Assembly (NCBI GenBank): GCA_001662425.1
Contig: BDDC01000566.1
Location: 5,209-54,183, forward strand
Length of the DNA stretch: 48,975 bases
Reading direction: 5' to 3'
Source of the DNA: Chlamydomonas sphaeroides
Lineage: Eukaryota > Chlorophyta > Chlorophyceae > Chlamydomonadales > Chlamydomonadaceae
Part shown: in pieces, positions 9,968-21,780 of the stretch
How the letters are laid out: each line of letters opens with the position of its first letter
Position numbering within the stretch: position 1 is the first letter of the stretch
Notes under the pieces: model-generated
Told to the model about the DNA's origin: nothing
What the model saw: only the letters and a program-made list of their open reading frames with translations
The model's database searches: none
Made by a program: the position numbers and the translations under genes

Positions 9968-12900
9968 TCACAGGTCGCCGTAGTCGAGCACCGCCCTGTT
10001 GTTGGCGGGGTGGTCCAGGTCGTAGTACTCGCGCAGGCCGCGGGGGTCCAGCTTGGGAGGGCCCATGCCGCGCCCCGGCGGCCCACGCCCGCGCAGCGGC
10101 CGTGGCCCGCGCCCGCGCATCATGGGGCCCGCCATGGGCATGGGCATGGGCCCGGGGATGGGGATGGGCACGAAGGGGCCCATGGGGCCTGCGGGCGGGC
10201 AGCAGACGCAGCAGGGTGGCAGGCCACGTCAGCGCCACGGACCAGCAGCGAGCGCAACGCATACCCCGCACGCCCTGCAGTAGTCCCGAGCGCAGGCTGA
10301 GCAGCAGGCAGTCATCAGGCAGTACGGTACTCGTGCGCAGGCCCTCAGAGCTCGCCCTCACCCGGCGGCATGAACATGGGCGCCATCATGGGCACCGGCA
10401 TCATGGGCCCCTCCATGCCCATCATGGGCCCGCGGCCCATCATGCCGCGACCCGGGCCGCGCCCGCGCCCGCGCATGGGAGGCCCGCCGCGCCCGCCCCG
10501 GCCGCGGCCGCCGTAGCCCGGCTCGCCCTCGCCGGCGCCACCGCCGCCACCCCCGCCGCCGGCGCCCTCGGCCTCGTGGTGCTCGCCGGCGGCGGCGTGC
10601 TCCTCCTCGACGCGCCGCCGCTCCTCGTCCTCCTTCCACGACCGGAAGTTCTCAAAGTACAGCATGTCCAGGACCTGGGTGCGGCATGGACCACGGATTC
10701 AGCCGGACGCAAACGCCATAAGCGCCGAGTCCAGGGTATACATTCGGATCAACGAGGCAGACGGACGCAGACCTGGCCAGTGGCCCTGGCGTTTCGGGGG
10801 CTGCAGCCAGCGCCCTGGCTCACCCGCTCGCGCTCGACGGCGAGCTTGTCCTGGTGCTTGGTCTTGATGTGCTTGATGACGTACTTCTTGCCCACAAAGA
10901 GCTTGTTGCTGAGCTTGGAGCCCCACCTGAGGGAGCAGAAAGTTAGGGGAGAGGGGAGAGGAGGGGAGAGAGGGTGCCGGGCGAGGCAGGGAGGGTCAGG
11001 GGCTGTGGTGGTGAGGTTGTACGCGGTGGGCTAGTGGTTAGGCGTTCAACACAGACGGCGCAAGCGCAGGCTCAGCCCCCGGGGCGTAAGTACCGTTGGC
11101 AGGTAGCGCGGCGGGGCTCCAGGGGCGCGGCAGCACTGCACCCGACAGCCTCGCCCCGTTCAAGCAGCGCGGCAGTTGTGTCTAGAGCGAGCTAGCGCAG
11201 GCGCCAACGAGTGTGAGGCGCGGTGCGCGGTGCTGTACGTAAGATAGTCGGAGGAGCGGTTGCTTGTAGCGAATAGGTGTGGTGGTAGAGTATCGCAGGT
11301 GCAGGAGTAACGTTGTTGAAGAGTAGCGAAGTAGTGTGTGGCGGCTGCGGGGCTGCTGCGGGCCTGCTCTGGTGGCCACCGAGCGCACGTCCGGTCCAGC
11401 AACCTCAAGCCCCATGATCGGCCACAGCCTGGCCATCCGCCTGCAGCCTCCTGTCTAGGGCGGTGCCGCCGTGCCAAGCGCGCCGTTGTGACCCACAAAC
11501 CTCGCCCCGCCGTCAGCCAGCGCCGCGAGCGCCGGTGCCGTCATCCGAGCGCAGATTGGGTGTGCCGCTCTAGGCCAGTTTGGCCGAAGTCCCCAACGCT
11601 ACGCTAATGCTGTACAACGTGAGAGATGAGTAGCAGCGAGCAGAAGCGGCTGTCGTATTCGTGGTAGTGAGCTCGGTAGGTAGCAGCAGCTGAACGTAGT
11701 GTATCGGGTAGTTGCGCATTCAAGTAGTGGAGGTGTACCAGGAGCAAGCGGTCGCGAGTGCAGCGCATACGTGTGAAGCTGGGCAGACCTACGCAAGAAG
11801 CGCTCCCTGCGAAAGCGTGCGGACACAGCAGGCAAAGCAAGCCGCCGGGCCGCTGGCGCGTGCCCCAACCCGCGCCCTCTGCATCTACCCGACCGGCGCA
11901 TGTGACCTACTTGTTGTCAGCCACCATGGTGACCTGTCCCTCAATCCACTTGTCCAGCTCATCCTCGATCTGCGCGCGCGACAATACAAGACAACATGAC
12001 ACGTCAGCGCGACGCCAGCGCCCAGGCGAGCGGCAAGCGCGCCGCACGCCGCGAGCTGCAACATCGCAGCCGCACCGCAACCCTACCCACCCGGCCCTTG
12101 AGGCACTTGGCGTCGATGGGGTCGCCGTTGGCCACGCGGCCGTTCCACGTATCGTCCACGCCGCGCTCCATCTTCTCTGCCTCGGCCTTCTCCGCGGCCT
12201 CGTCGCCGCCCTCGCCCTCCTCCGGTTTGGGCCCGCGAATGAGGCGGCAGCAGTTGAGCCGGTACTGCCAATCGTGCTCGTTCAGCTCGATGCCCGCGTA
12301 GTAGTCCACGCCGTGCACCTTCCACAGCCAGTGCAGCTGCAGGTCAAGCTTGCCCACCATCTCCTTCAGGTTGCCCTCATCAACCACCACCGCCGGCTCC
12401 TCGTCCACGGCCATGGGTGCCGCAGCGGCAGCCGCCGCGGGCGGCACCTTCTCCGCCGCCTCAGCGCCGCCCTCGCCGCCCTCGCCGGCCGCGTCGTCAC
12501 CGCCGGCCTTGCCCTCGCCGCCGTCCGCGTCGGCCGCTGCAGCAGCCGCAGCGGCGTCGGCCCCCGGCGCGATCGCGGGGAGGAGCGGGTTGGCGTCGAC
12601 GGCCTTCTCCGCGTCTAGCTTGCGGATGAGGCGCGCGGACAGCGCGATGTCGTGGGCCACGCGGGAGGGCTTCCAGGCCAGGTTGGGCGCCCATTTGGGG
12701 CCCTCGTCCGGGTTGGCGGGCGGCTTCTCCTTGTCCACCTGTCGGGCGGGCGGCGAGCAGGGCCACCTAATTAATGGCATGCCGAAACATGACCGCTGCG
12801 AGCTGCGTCGAGTGATAGCAACTTCGCGCAAGCGCTGCGGGCCGCACGCAGACCAGCCGTACAGGAGGGCCGTACCCAGCTGCCGTACCTTGGGCGCCAG

Positions 12901-14311
12901 GTCGTACATGCCCTGCGCGAAGTTCTCGTGGGCGGGGTCCAGCGTGCCCGAGGCCAGGTCGGCGGCCAAATGCTTGGCCGAGTCGCGCGCCTCCTCAGCG
13001 CGGCTTGCCACCACCTTGGCAAAGTAGCGCGGGTCAAATTGGAACTTGAAGCTGCGAGGGCCAAGGGGTTGCGACACACACAAGTTCAGCACGACACGCT
13101 GCCGCCACACATTTGCCAGGAAAGAGCTCAACAGTCTAGCCGCAGTACAGCAGCAGCAGCAGCCGGCCCTCGCGCCAGGCTGCAGCGCAACTCACGCGTC
13201 GCTATCCTTGTTCTGCTCGAACTCGGCCTTGATGGCGCTGCCGTAGTACTCTACCAGGTACTCCTGGAACATGCGGTGAGCCACGTCGGGCGCCGCGTCG
13301 TCGGGCACCTTGCGCAGCGTGAACTCCTTGAATGTCATGGGGCGTTTCTCCTCCTCGGGCCTGACCGGGGGAGAGGAAAGGGAATGACGGGGTTCGGTTG
13401 GGGTTCTTTTGTGGATTAAGAATGCATGGGAATACACCTGGCTCTCCGGGGTTCGGTTGGGGGTGGGCATAGGGGGGTTGTGCCGGGAGCGGGCGGATCG
13501 CGTTGGTGCGTTGCAGCCCCGTGGACGGCGGTGCGGCGGTGGGCAGAGGCCGGGCGGTTCAGCATGCAGGGAGGGAGGCAGGAGTGTGCTGACTCGAGCG
13601 CACGCCTTTGCAAGTCGAAGGGGGATTAATAGGAGGCCGTGAGGGGCGGCGCAGCATTCCTGCCCGTAGCCCACAACCCGCTCAAGCAGCCAGCAGGTGG
13701 CTGCTGAGGCTTGCACAGCAGCGGTGCCATTCCCATTCCCGGGTATCCTTGACGCGCTGCAAGTGCGAATTGTGCACTCTTCCAACGTGTTGCTGTTGGC
13801 AGTGCGCTAGCCCATAGCTGCGGAAGGCGCGGGACTGCAGCCGCACACGCAGGCTGCGTGCTGCTCACCGGTCCCGGCCCACAGAGCCCCGCCGCTCGAA
13901 GTTCTCCCGCTCATCGTAGCCGCCCTTTGGAGACGGCGGACGCCGATCGTAGTCAGGACTGCCACGGCCAGGGCTGCAGTGTGGGGTATAGCAGCGCGCC
14001 ATCGGCGTGAGATGTGCATGGCCTCCGTGGCCGGTCAACCATACTAGACTGCTGCACGCAATTGATCATACTGCACGGCCCGTTGCTCACTATGGTCCGT
14101 CGTGGAAGTCACGCTCGTATGGGCCATCGCGCCGCGAGCGCTTGGGCATAGGCGGAGGGCTGCGGCCCCGCCCATAACGATCGCGGTCGTGCATAGGAGG
14201 AGGCGGGCTCCGTGGCCGGCGCCGGTCATCAGGGCCACGGAAGTCATCGCGGTAAGGAGCGCCGCGCGGAGGAGGTGGCGGGGGCGGAGGGCCCCTTTCT
14301 CTACCGTACAT
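9968..14311 (-). CDS. ARS2: SERRATE/ARS2 homologue, nuclear RNA-processing factor
   Basis: ARS2/SERRATE proteins link the nuclear cap-binding complex to microRNA processing and RNA 3'-end fate. Nine exons close in phase to 665 aa: 14311-14091, 13973-13869, 13360-13196, 13051-12889, 12738-12091, 11969-11911, 10926-10824, 10674-10362, 10188-9968. Order: disordered Arg/Asp/Pro-rich N-terminus (1-120) as in the family; core with MTFKEFTLR and MFQEYLVEYYG (about 122-155); FDPRYF helical block; an Ala/Glu-rich insertion (about 270-325); LHWLWKVHGVDYYAG; a region equivalent to the ARS2 zinc finger (454-478); an RGRG/GPMM-rich tail; and the C-terminus REYYDLDHPANNRAVLDYGD, which closely matches plant SERRATE ends. 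The usual zinc-finger cysteines are absent, while H473 and H478 remain. The start is the first ATG in frame. The gene is divergent from HIRA. Confidence 0.9.
10927..11910 (-). other. Long intron of ARS2 (984 bases)
   Basis: The intron lies between AAC-AA|GTAGGT and CAG|G-TGG and splits the zinc-finger-like region from the exon before it. It includes two weakly similar, less GC-rich stretches (about 11230-11335 and 11608-11732). I see no coding exon in it. Confidence 0.65.
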
Positions 14312-14670
14312 GGTTCTGTTGTGATCAGAAGTCAAGCAGCGGCAGTCCGAATGCGGATAAGGACAGCGGTTCTACAGCTGAATAGATGTTTGGAATGATT
14401 GCGTCTAAGCCTAGTCCTCGTGGTCTGCTCTTTTCATGTAGCAGCTGGATTGTGCAGTGGTGAGTGCGGGGAGGCACAATGCCCGGAACAAGAGTGCCGA
14501 GCACGGAGCCTCCATGCGCATGCTGGCTTTTGCAAGCACCAAACGACTCTGCAAGCGTTCTGTTTAGCAGCAAATGACCTAAGCTATCACTGGAGCATGC
14601 CCGGTACACAGAGCACACGCTTCCAGACGAAATGAACGCATGCGCGCCTTGACCGCACCCAGCCTGTGTC
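14312..14670. promoter_or_regulatory. Divergent promoter between ARS2 and HIRA
   Basis: Only 359 bases separate the two start codons, so both 5' UTRs and core promoters must lie here or overlap. The region is visibly less GC-rich than the exons. I see no convincing TATA box. Confidence 0.6.
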
Positions 14671-17600
14671 ATGCCGACGTTCGACAAGCCAGAGTGGATA
14701 CAGCATGGAGGCAAGCGCTTTGCCCACGCGCCCATGCGCAGCCAAACTTCTTGGCGTTCGCGCCAATTTGCAGTTTGGCGTGTCGCAGAGCAAACCCGGC
14801 GTGCCAGCCCCTGCGCAGCGCTTATACTTTTGGATGGCATGGGGGCCAGCATCGGCCGGTGGGGGCAAGCGAAACCCGGCTGAACACCTCTCCCCGGCCT
14901 GCCCCCAACAGGCGCTGCACTCCTTGGCGTTGACATCGACCCCGCCGGCGAGCGCATCGCCACCGCCGGATCCGACAACAAAGTTCGCATCTGGGCGTTG
15001 CGGCCCGTGGTTTCGGAGGCGTCGGAGCTCGACCCCGCGGCGCCCAAGCAGCTAGCATGCCTCGCCGACTCCACCACGCCCGTCAACTGCGTGCGCTTCG
15101 CGCCCTCGGGCAACCTGCTGGCCGCCGGCTCCGACGACGCGGACGCGTTCATCTACGAGCTGCGCGAGGGCCGCGGCGTGGCCGCGTTCGGCAGCGGCGA
15201 GGCCGCGAGCGTGGAGAACTGGCGACTCAAGGCGAGGCTGCGAGGCCACGAGACCAACGTGGCCGACGTGGCGTGGTCCCCCGACAGCCGGAGGCTGGCC
15301 ACGGCCTCAGTGGACAATAAAGTCAAGGTGGGCCGCACCGCTGCGAGCTCACTGTCGTGGCTGAGGATGGCCGTGGGCTGCGGCGGATCGGGCTCTGCGG
15401 CGAATGGGGACGGGAGCAGAGGGTTGGGTTGCGGCTGGACGCCCCTCTCTGCTTGCCGAGCCTCACCTTGCCCTCGCCCGCCTTCTTGCCTGCCCTCGTC
15501 ACGCGCCGCCGCCTCCCGCCCCGCCCCCACCCGCCCGGCAGCTGTGGGACGTGGGCAGCGGCCACTGCATCCGCACCCTGGAGGGGCACGTGGGGCACGT
15601 CAAGGGGGTGGCCTGGGACCCCTTTGACTTCTTCCTGGCCTCACAGGTGAGCCCACGGCGGTGGCCAGCTGGCAGCACCTGCAGGGCGAAGGCGCGGGCA
15701 GCTGGCCGAGGCTGAAGGGCGCACAGCAGCCTTGCGACCGGCGGGCTCGCCCTCGGGGACGCACGCGCGCGTTAAGGGGACGGGGACCGGGCAAAGGGCG
15801 TGGAGGAGGCGCGCACACGGTACGGTACGGTACGGTACGGTACGGCACGGTACCTCATGTGGTGTTGGATGTGCAATTTGCACAATGGGTCGCCGGCTGG
15901 CCCGCGCCTCCCTGTCCCAGAGCGACCGCGAGGTTATCGTGTGGCGCCTGGAGGACGGCTCCGTAGTGGCGCGCCTGTCGGAGCCGTTCCGGGAGGCGCC
16001 CGTGCTGGGCTTTGCGCTGCGGCCGGCTTGGAGCCCCGACGGCCAGGTGCGGGACGGCGCGCGGCTGTGGGCGGTGGCGAGGGGGCTGCGCCTGGGCCCG
16101 CTCGGCTCTGTGGCCGACTCCGCATGCAGTGGTCCTGGCTGGGCTCGCTCCTTGCGTCCCGGCGCACCCCTGCTGCCCGGGTGCCGGCGAACGAGGGCCT
16201 GGCCAATGCGGTCCCGGCTAGCTGTGCGCAACCCGACAGGCTGGTCGAGCCCGTCGTGCCGGGGTGCGCGCCCCTGCCTCCTGCCCGCCCAGGTGCTGGC
16301 GCTGCCCAACGGCTACGACAGCGGCATCCACACCGTGGCGCTGGTGCGGAGGAACAGGTGTGCGGCAGGATGGGGGCGAGCCCGGCTGGCGGCGCCCTCG
16401 CGATATGAGCCGGTCTGGAGCGGTGTGATCCGCTTGGGCCGAACGGTCAACCCCGGGCTGCCGCCAGGTCTCCCCGTGGTAGTCGCGTAAGCAAACTAGC
16501 TTGGCCCGGCCCCCGCCCCCGCAGCTGGAAGCCGGACGACGTGTCGCTGTGCGGCCACCGAGGGCCCGTCACTACGGTGCGCTACAACCCACACCTCTTC
16601 TATCCACCAGCCAAGCCCGGCGCCGCCAACGCCTCCGCCGGCGGCGGCGCGGCTGCCGACGAAGACGAGGTTGTTGGGCCCGTGGTCGCCGCCGGGTCAA
16701 CCGACAAGCAGTTTTCGCTTTGGCACCCGACCGCTGACTCGCCGTTGGTGGTTGGAAAGGGCTTTTTCGGGCGCATGATCAACGACCTCGCCTGGTCGCC
16801 GGACGGGCGGCTGCTGGTCGTCGTGTCGTATGACGGGACGTTGACCAGCGTCGTGTTTGACACGGCCGAGCTCGGCCGCCGCGTGCCGGAGGCCGAGGTG
16901 TCGGCGCTACTCGCGCAGCTGTACGGCGATCCCCAGGTACGTGGTACAACCGGGGCGCCGTGCCGTAGGCCCGGCGTACGGCACGGGCTGCGTGCAGCGT
17001 GGAGGCCGCCGTGACGGTTGTGCTTCCGCGCCATGCCTGGCCCGTTGTGATGCGTTGTGTGCGCACGCCTCAGGTCCGTCGCAGCGCCAAGGCGGCGCTC
17101 ACGGCGGCGCCCGAGATGCTCCAGCTGGAGGCGCAGGCGCGCGCCGAGCGCGAGCGCGAGGAGCGACTCAACAGCCGCCTCGGCGCCGGCGCGGCCGGGC
17201 CGTCTGCGGCGGCGCCGCTGCCGCCGGGCCGGCCGCCCGTGGCGCCGCCGCCACGCAACCCGCCGCTGACGGCGCTTGCGCAGAACGTCATGCCGGCGGC
17301 GGTCGCAGCGGCGGCCGCCACGGGCCGGACCGCCAGTCCGTCCAAAGCCGGCGGCGCCGGCCGGGCCGCGGCGCGCGGCGACNNNNNNNNNNNNNNNNNN
17401 NNNNNNNNNNNNNNNNNNNNNNNNNNNNNNNNNNNNNNNNNNNNNNNNNNNNNNNNNNNNNNNNNNNNNNNNNNNNNNNNNNNNNNNNNNNNNNNNNNNN
17501 NNNNNNNNNNNNNNNNNNNNNNNNNNNNNNNNNNNNNNNNNNNNNNNNNNNNNNNNNNNNNNNNNNNNNNNNNNNNNNNNNNNNNNNNNNNNNNNNNNNN

Positions 17601-20600
17601 NNNNNNNNNNNNNNNNNNNNNNNNNNNNNNNNNNNNNNNNNNNNNNNNNNNNNNNNNNNNNNNNNNNNNNNNNNNNNNNNNNNNNNNNNNNNNNNNNNNN
17701 NNNNNNNNNNNNNNNNNNNNNNNNNNNNNNNNNNNNNNNNNNNNNNNNNNNNNNNNNNNNNNNNNNNNNNNNNNNNNNNNNNNNNNNNNNNNNNNNNNNN
17801 NNNNNNNNNNNNNNNNNNNNNNNNNNNNNNNNNNNNNNNNNNNNNGCGGCACCGTCGGCGGCGGTGCTGGTGCCGCCCGACCCGGTCAAGCCCTTTCTGG
17901 CCATCCTGGTCCACGCAGCCAGCGGCGGCCCCGGGGAAGCGCAGGTGCGGTCCGGCAGCGGTGACGGCGGCGGCGGCGCGGCCGGGCTGTGTGCCGCGAT
18001 GCGCCAAGGCATGGCCCCGAATCCGCACGTTCCACCGGCGCCACCCCCGCCCCTGCGCCGGGACACGCGCGACGGCGTGATCCGCTGTCGCACCGCCCCA
18101 ACCCGGTACTGGTGCTGACGACAGTCCGCGACGCGACCCCGCCCCGCCAGGTGCCGCTGGAGCTGCAGGCGCTGAATGACGGCCGCGACGCGCGGGGACG
18201 GCCGACCGCGCAGCTGCTGCTGATGGGCGGCGCCGTGCAGCGGTGGCGGGATGTGGTGCAGGGCGCGGTGACGGCGCTGGCGGGCAGCAGCCGGCTGGCG
18301 GCGGCGGCCACCAGCTTGGGGGACCTGCTGGTACGGGGTGTGGCCGCCGTGTTTGCACCCCAATGTCCACTCAAGTACACACGACTTTCCCCAGCCTGCG
18401 GGCGGCGCTAGGCTACGGGCGGCACCACCGGCTCTAGCTCGGGGAGGGCACCAGGGATGCCGTAGCTTGACATCGCAGACCAGACCCGCCCAGAGCCCGC
18501 TACTGTTTCCCCGCGTCGGCTTCAAACGAGATAGGAGCAACCCCACCGCCTGCACGCCTCTGGACGTCTGACGTCTGCACCGCCAAGCTCGCCCCCGGAC
18601 CACCGCCCGTCCCACCTTCCCTGCGCTCTCCTCCCACCAGATCTACAGCCCCGCCGGTCGCCGCCTGTACCCGCCCATCCGCCTGCCCAGCCCCGCCGCC
18701 AGCCTGGCCGTCAGCCGCGGCGGCACGCTGCTGCTGGCGCTCTGCTCCGACGCCAGCCTGCGGCTGTGGGACTTCGGCAGCGGCGAGGCGCTGCTCGAGT
18801 CCAGCATAGCGCCGCTGCTGGCGGCGCCGCCGGGCGGCGGCGGCTCGGGCACCGGCGGGCCACTGCGAGGTGCGTCGCTTGGGGTCGGCCGTGGTGTGAG
18901 CGCACACCCGCTTGGGGTCGGCCGGCTTCGAATGATGCCTGCACGTGCACACTCAAGGCCGGGCCACTGGCGCTCCAACCATGCCTGCCCCCTCGTGCCT
19001 CCGCGTCTCCCCCCGGCCCTCCCCCGGGCAGTCGCCTCCGCCACGCTCTCCCCCAGCGGCGCGCCGCTGGTGGTGCTGTCCAACGCCCACGCCTACACCC
19101 ACCACCCGGGCCTCAAGGCCTGGCTGCGGGTGGCGGACGACGCCTTCCCCGCCTCCGCCTACACCTCCAGCCTGCCCTCGGCAGCGGGTGCGGCGCGGCG
19201 CAGCAGGGGGCTGCAGCCGCGAGGTGGTGGTCGGGGCAGGCGCATCGAGGCATTGATCGGCAGAGCAGCAGCGGCGCAGCAGCGGCCCCTTCCTTGCGGA
19301 CCCAGCCCCCTGCAACCCCACCCCGCGGACCGCCCCTCGCGCCCCGCCACGCAGGCGGTGAACTGAGCCGGCTGCAGTCGGCGGTGGCGCAGCGGCGGCA
19401 GCCCGCCGAAGTGCTGGCCGCCTCGGCCGCGGCGGCGCAGCGACCCGCTGCGGCGGCGCGCTCGGAGCAGGCGAGTGCGGTGGTGCTGCAGGGCGGGCCT
19501 GTGTGGCCTGCGGGGGCCTGTGTGGCGCAGGCGCTCGCCGGGGCGCCCATGGCCGTGCACGCCATCCCTGCCCCTGCTACTGGCTGCCCCAGCTTGCGCA
19601 TGCGTCCCGATGCTCACGGCCCCGTCACACCGGATCTCGACTTGCTTATCCTGTTACCGCCCGCGTCCCTCGTCCCTCCTCACGCCCAGGCGGCGCTGGA
19701 GGCCAACCTGGCTGCCGCGGCGGCGCTGCAGTCGCCGGCCGAGTGGCGGCTGTGGCTCATCACGTACGTGCGGAGGCTGGCGGCGGACGAGGACGAGGTG
19801 AGGACGGAGTAGCAGGGCACGGGCCGGGCTTGGGGCCAGGGCCCAGGGAGCGACTCGCAAGCGCACGCCTGCTGCCCTTAGGAGGGGCACTGCCCCTCCG
19901 GCTGGCTTATGCACGCGTCTCGCTCAAGCTTCTAGGTAGGAGGCTGTTGTAGGACGATCGGCACTGCTGGAGCCCGTAACAACATCCGCGTACTCGTCCC
20001 TGGCTCGCTCCCATCCCCGCAGGCCCCGCGGCCCCTGCGGTCTCATATCCCACCCCTCGCCGCTGCCCAGCACCCCATTAATCGCCCTCCCCCCTCGTAC
20101 ATTTGCCCCCCCTTTTAGCCTCGCGCCCATCTCTCGTGCCCCTCCCTCCCCTCCCAGCCCCGGCTGCGCGAGCTCATGTCGGAGCTGCTTGGGCCCATGC
20201 GGTGGACGACGCCGCCGCACGCCCCCGCGCCGCCGCCGCACGGGCCCTCCCTCGCCGCCACCGAGCCCGCGGGCCTGGGCTGGTCGGTGTCAGGCCGCTG
20301 GCAGCCGTGCGTGCTGGGGCTGGACAAGCGGCGGCTGCTGCGCGAGGTGGTGCTGCGGGAGGTGTCCAAGAACAGGGCCTGCCAGCAGCTGGTCGCGGAG
20401 GTGCGCTAGGCAGGGTGCGCGGGCGGGTGGGCCCTCCTGCAGCTGGCCACCGCCTAGGGCGGGCGCCGTGCTGTGCGTGCGGGTTTCGCGGCAGTCTGCC
20501 TGCTGGCGGCTCGTGGGGCCGTGCGGCCGCCGCCGCCCCACGCCTGTGCCGCAGCGGCCCAGCTACCCGCCAGCTGGCCCGCCAGCTGGCGAGCAGTGTC

Positions 20601-20798
20601 GCCTTGTGTTCCAGTGTTCCAGTGTTCCAGGAGAACAGAACCCCACGCGTGTGCGTGCAGGGTGCTCCCATGCGTTGCCCGACCCCGGCCTCCACGCCAC
20701 GGCCCACGTCGCAGGTCCTGGACATGCTCAAGCAGGTGGAGGCGGCGGCGGCGCACCGACCAGCGGCGCCGCCAGCAGCGGCGGGAGCAGCGGGGCCG

Positions 20799-20829
<31 letters not shown>

Positions 20830-20933
20830 CGGGGGGCGCAGCAGCAGGAGCGGGCCTGGAGGTGGGCGCTGGGGGCGGCGGCGCGGCCGGGGCAGCGCCG
20901 CGGGCGCAGCCGCAGCCCATGGTCCTGGGCTGA
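14671..20933 (+). CDS. HIRA: HIRA histone chaperone (H3.3-type deposition), interrupted by assembly gap
   Basis: HIRA deposits histone H3.3-H4 independently of replication. Exons: 14671-14710, 14912-15327, 15542-15646, 15921-16046, 16293-16357, 16525-16936, 17074-17382 (runs into gap), 17846-17944, 18151-18330, 18641-18869, 19032-19187, 19355-19470, 19690-19797, 20158-20400, 20715-20933. The N-terminus KPEWIQHGG then GVDIDPAGERIATAGSD matches HIRA and starts a seven-bladed WD40 propeller (about 1-360: NKVRIW, GHETNVADVAWSPD, GHVGHVKGVAWDP, KQFSLW, MINDLAWSPDG). After the gap come IYSPAGRRLYPPIRLPS and the Hir domain with EWRLWLITYVRRLA and VLGLDKRRLLREVVLREVS. The tail has a poly-Gln run (about 20801-20828). 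Two introns appear to use GC-AG borders. The B domain, if present, would fall in or next to the gap. A TGTAA follows at 21140. Confidence 0.92.
15819..15852. repeat. GGTAC pentanucleotide microsatellite in a HIRA intron
   Basis: About seven units of (A)CGGTA with one CGGCA variant, inside the intron between HIRA exons 3 and 4. Confidence 0.75.
17383..17845. other. Assembly gap (463 N) inside HIRA
   Basis: A run of N interrupts HIRA exon 7 after an Ala/Pro-rich stretch. Both sides are coding in the HIRA frame, so part of the middle region of HIRA is missing from the assembly. Confidence 0.98.
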
Positions 20934-21780
20934 GGGCGCGCTGACGCTGACAGCACGGCGGGTGCGCTGGCGTGGGCTTGAGGTGCAGTTCAGTGGGGCA
21001 GGTCCGCCCGGGGCCCCCCATGGGGCGCGGGGCGCTGGCCGGGTGCAGGAGGTGGTTGTCTGTGCAGCGAGGGGCCGGAGGGACGGCGGGCGATAGCGTG
21101 GAGGATTGATCGTGGATCGCGGGCGAGGCCACGCCGCCGTGTAACGCGGACAGGTTGCTCCGGCGTCCCGTGTAGCGGCTCGGCGGTTATTGATTGGGCA
21201 CTTTCAACCGCATGGCAGGCAGCCTACTACTATGGGCCGCCGCCAGTGGCTTGGTAAACAAGCAATTTAGGACACGGAGGTCAATGGCAGAGCGCAGCTC
21301 GCCCGCCCGCGTGGGGCGCCGCGTGTAGGTGTTCCAGCAGTAGCACATGCTCAGCAGCACGCTTACTTCACCAGCATGTCGATGTGCCGACACTGGGTCG
21401 CTTTCAATATCTTATGTATGTGGCCAGGAGTCATCGGCCTGCCGCCAAGCGCGTTATGTATGAATGGTGGACACGGAGGCGTCCGAGTGTGCTAAACACG
21501 CTAGACCCAGCGGCAAGGCCTCAAGCTAGTGCGATGCCGTACCCTGCCCATCACAGCCTTGCTAAGGTAAAACGTAAGCCGGGTCGCAGGATGGAGTGAT
21601 TTGGAATGAGTTGGGATGTGATGCGAGTGATTGGGTGCACCGGGCGGCGTTCCAGCCAGCCAGCCATCCTAGCACAATACACAGAAGCCGGAGCCCCGCC
21701 TCTGCAGCATCGACAGAGGACAGCCGCACGACAAATGCCAACATGAATACAGTCTTGCTTATGCCTCTTTTATCCAAATC
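20934..21780. other. Tail-to-tail intergenic region between HIRA and the subtilase gene
   Basis: It holds the HIRA 3' UTR with TGTAA at 21140-21144 and the downstream flank of the minus-strand subtilase gene. From about 21180 it is less GC-rich. No TGTAA in minus orientation was found, so the subtilase polyadenylation signal is unidentified. I see no gene. Confidence 0.6.
21140..21144 (+). terminator. TGTAA polyadenylation signal of HIRA
   Basis: It lies 207 bases after the HIRA stop codon, in the right orientation. Confidence 0.6.

Noticed and set aside
9202..11034. 610-residue plus-strand ORF
   Set aside because: It runs antisense through ARS2 exons 7-9 and intergenic sequence with no domain; it is a GC-bias shadow.
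16600..18615. 671-residue minus-strand ORF across the N gap
   Set aside because: It is open only because N codons are not stops, and it is antisense to HIRA.
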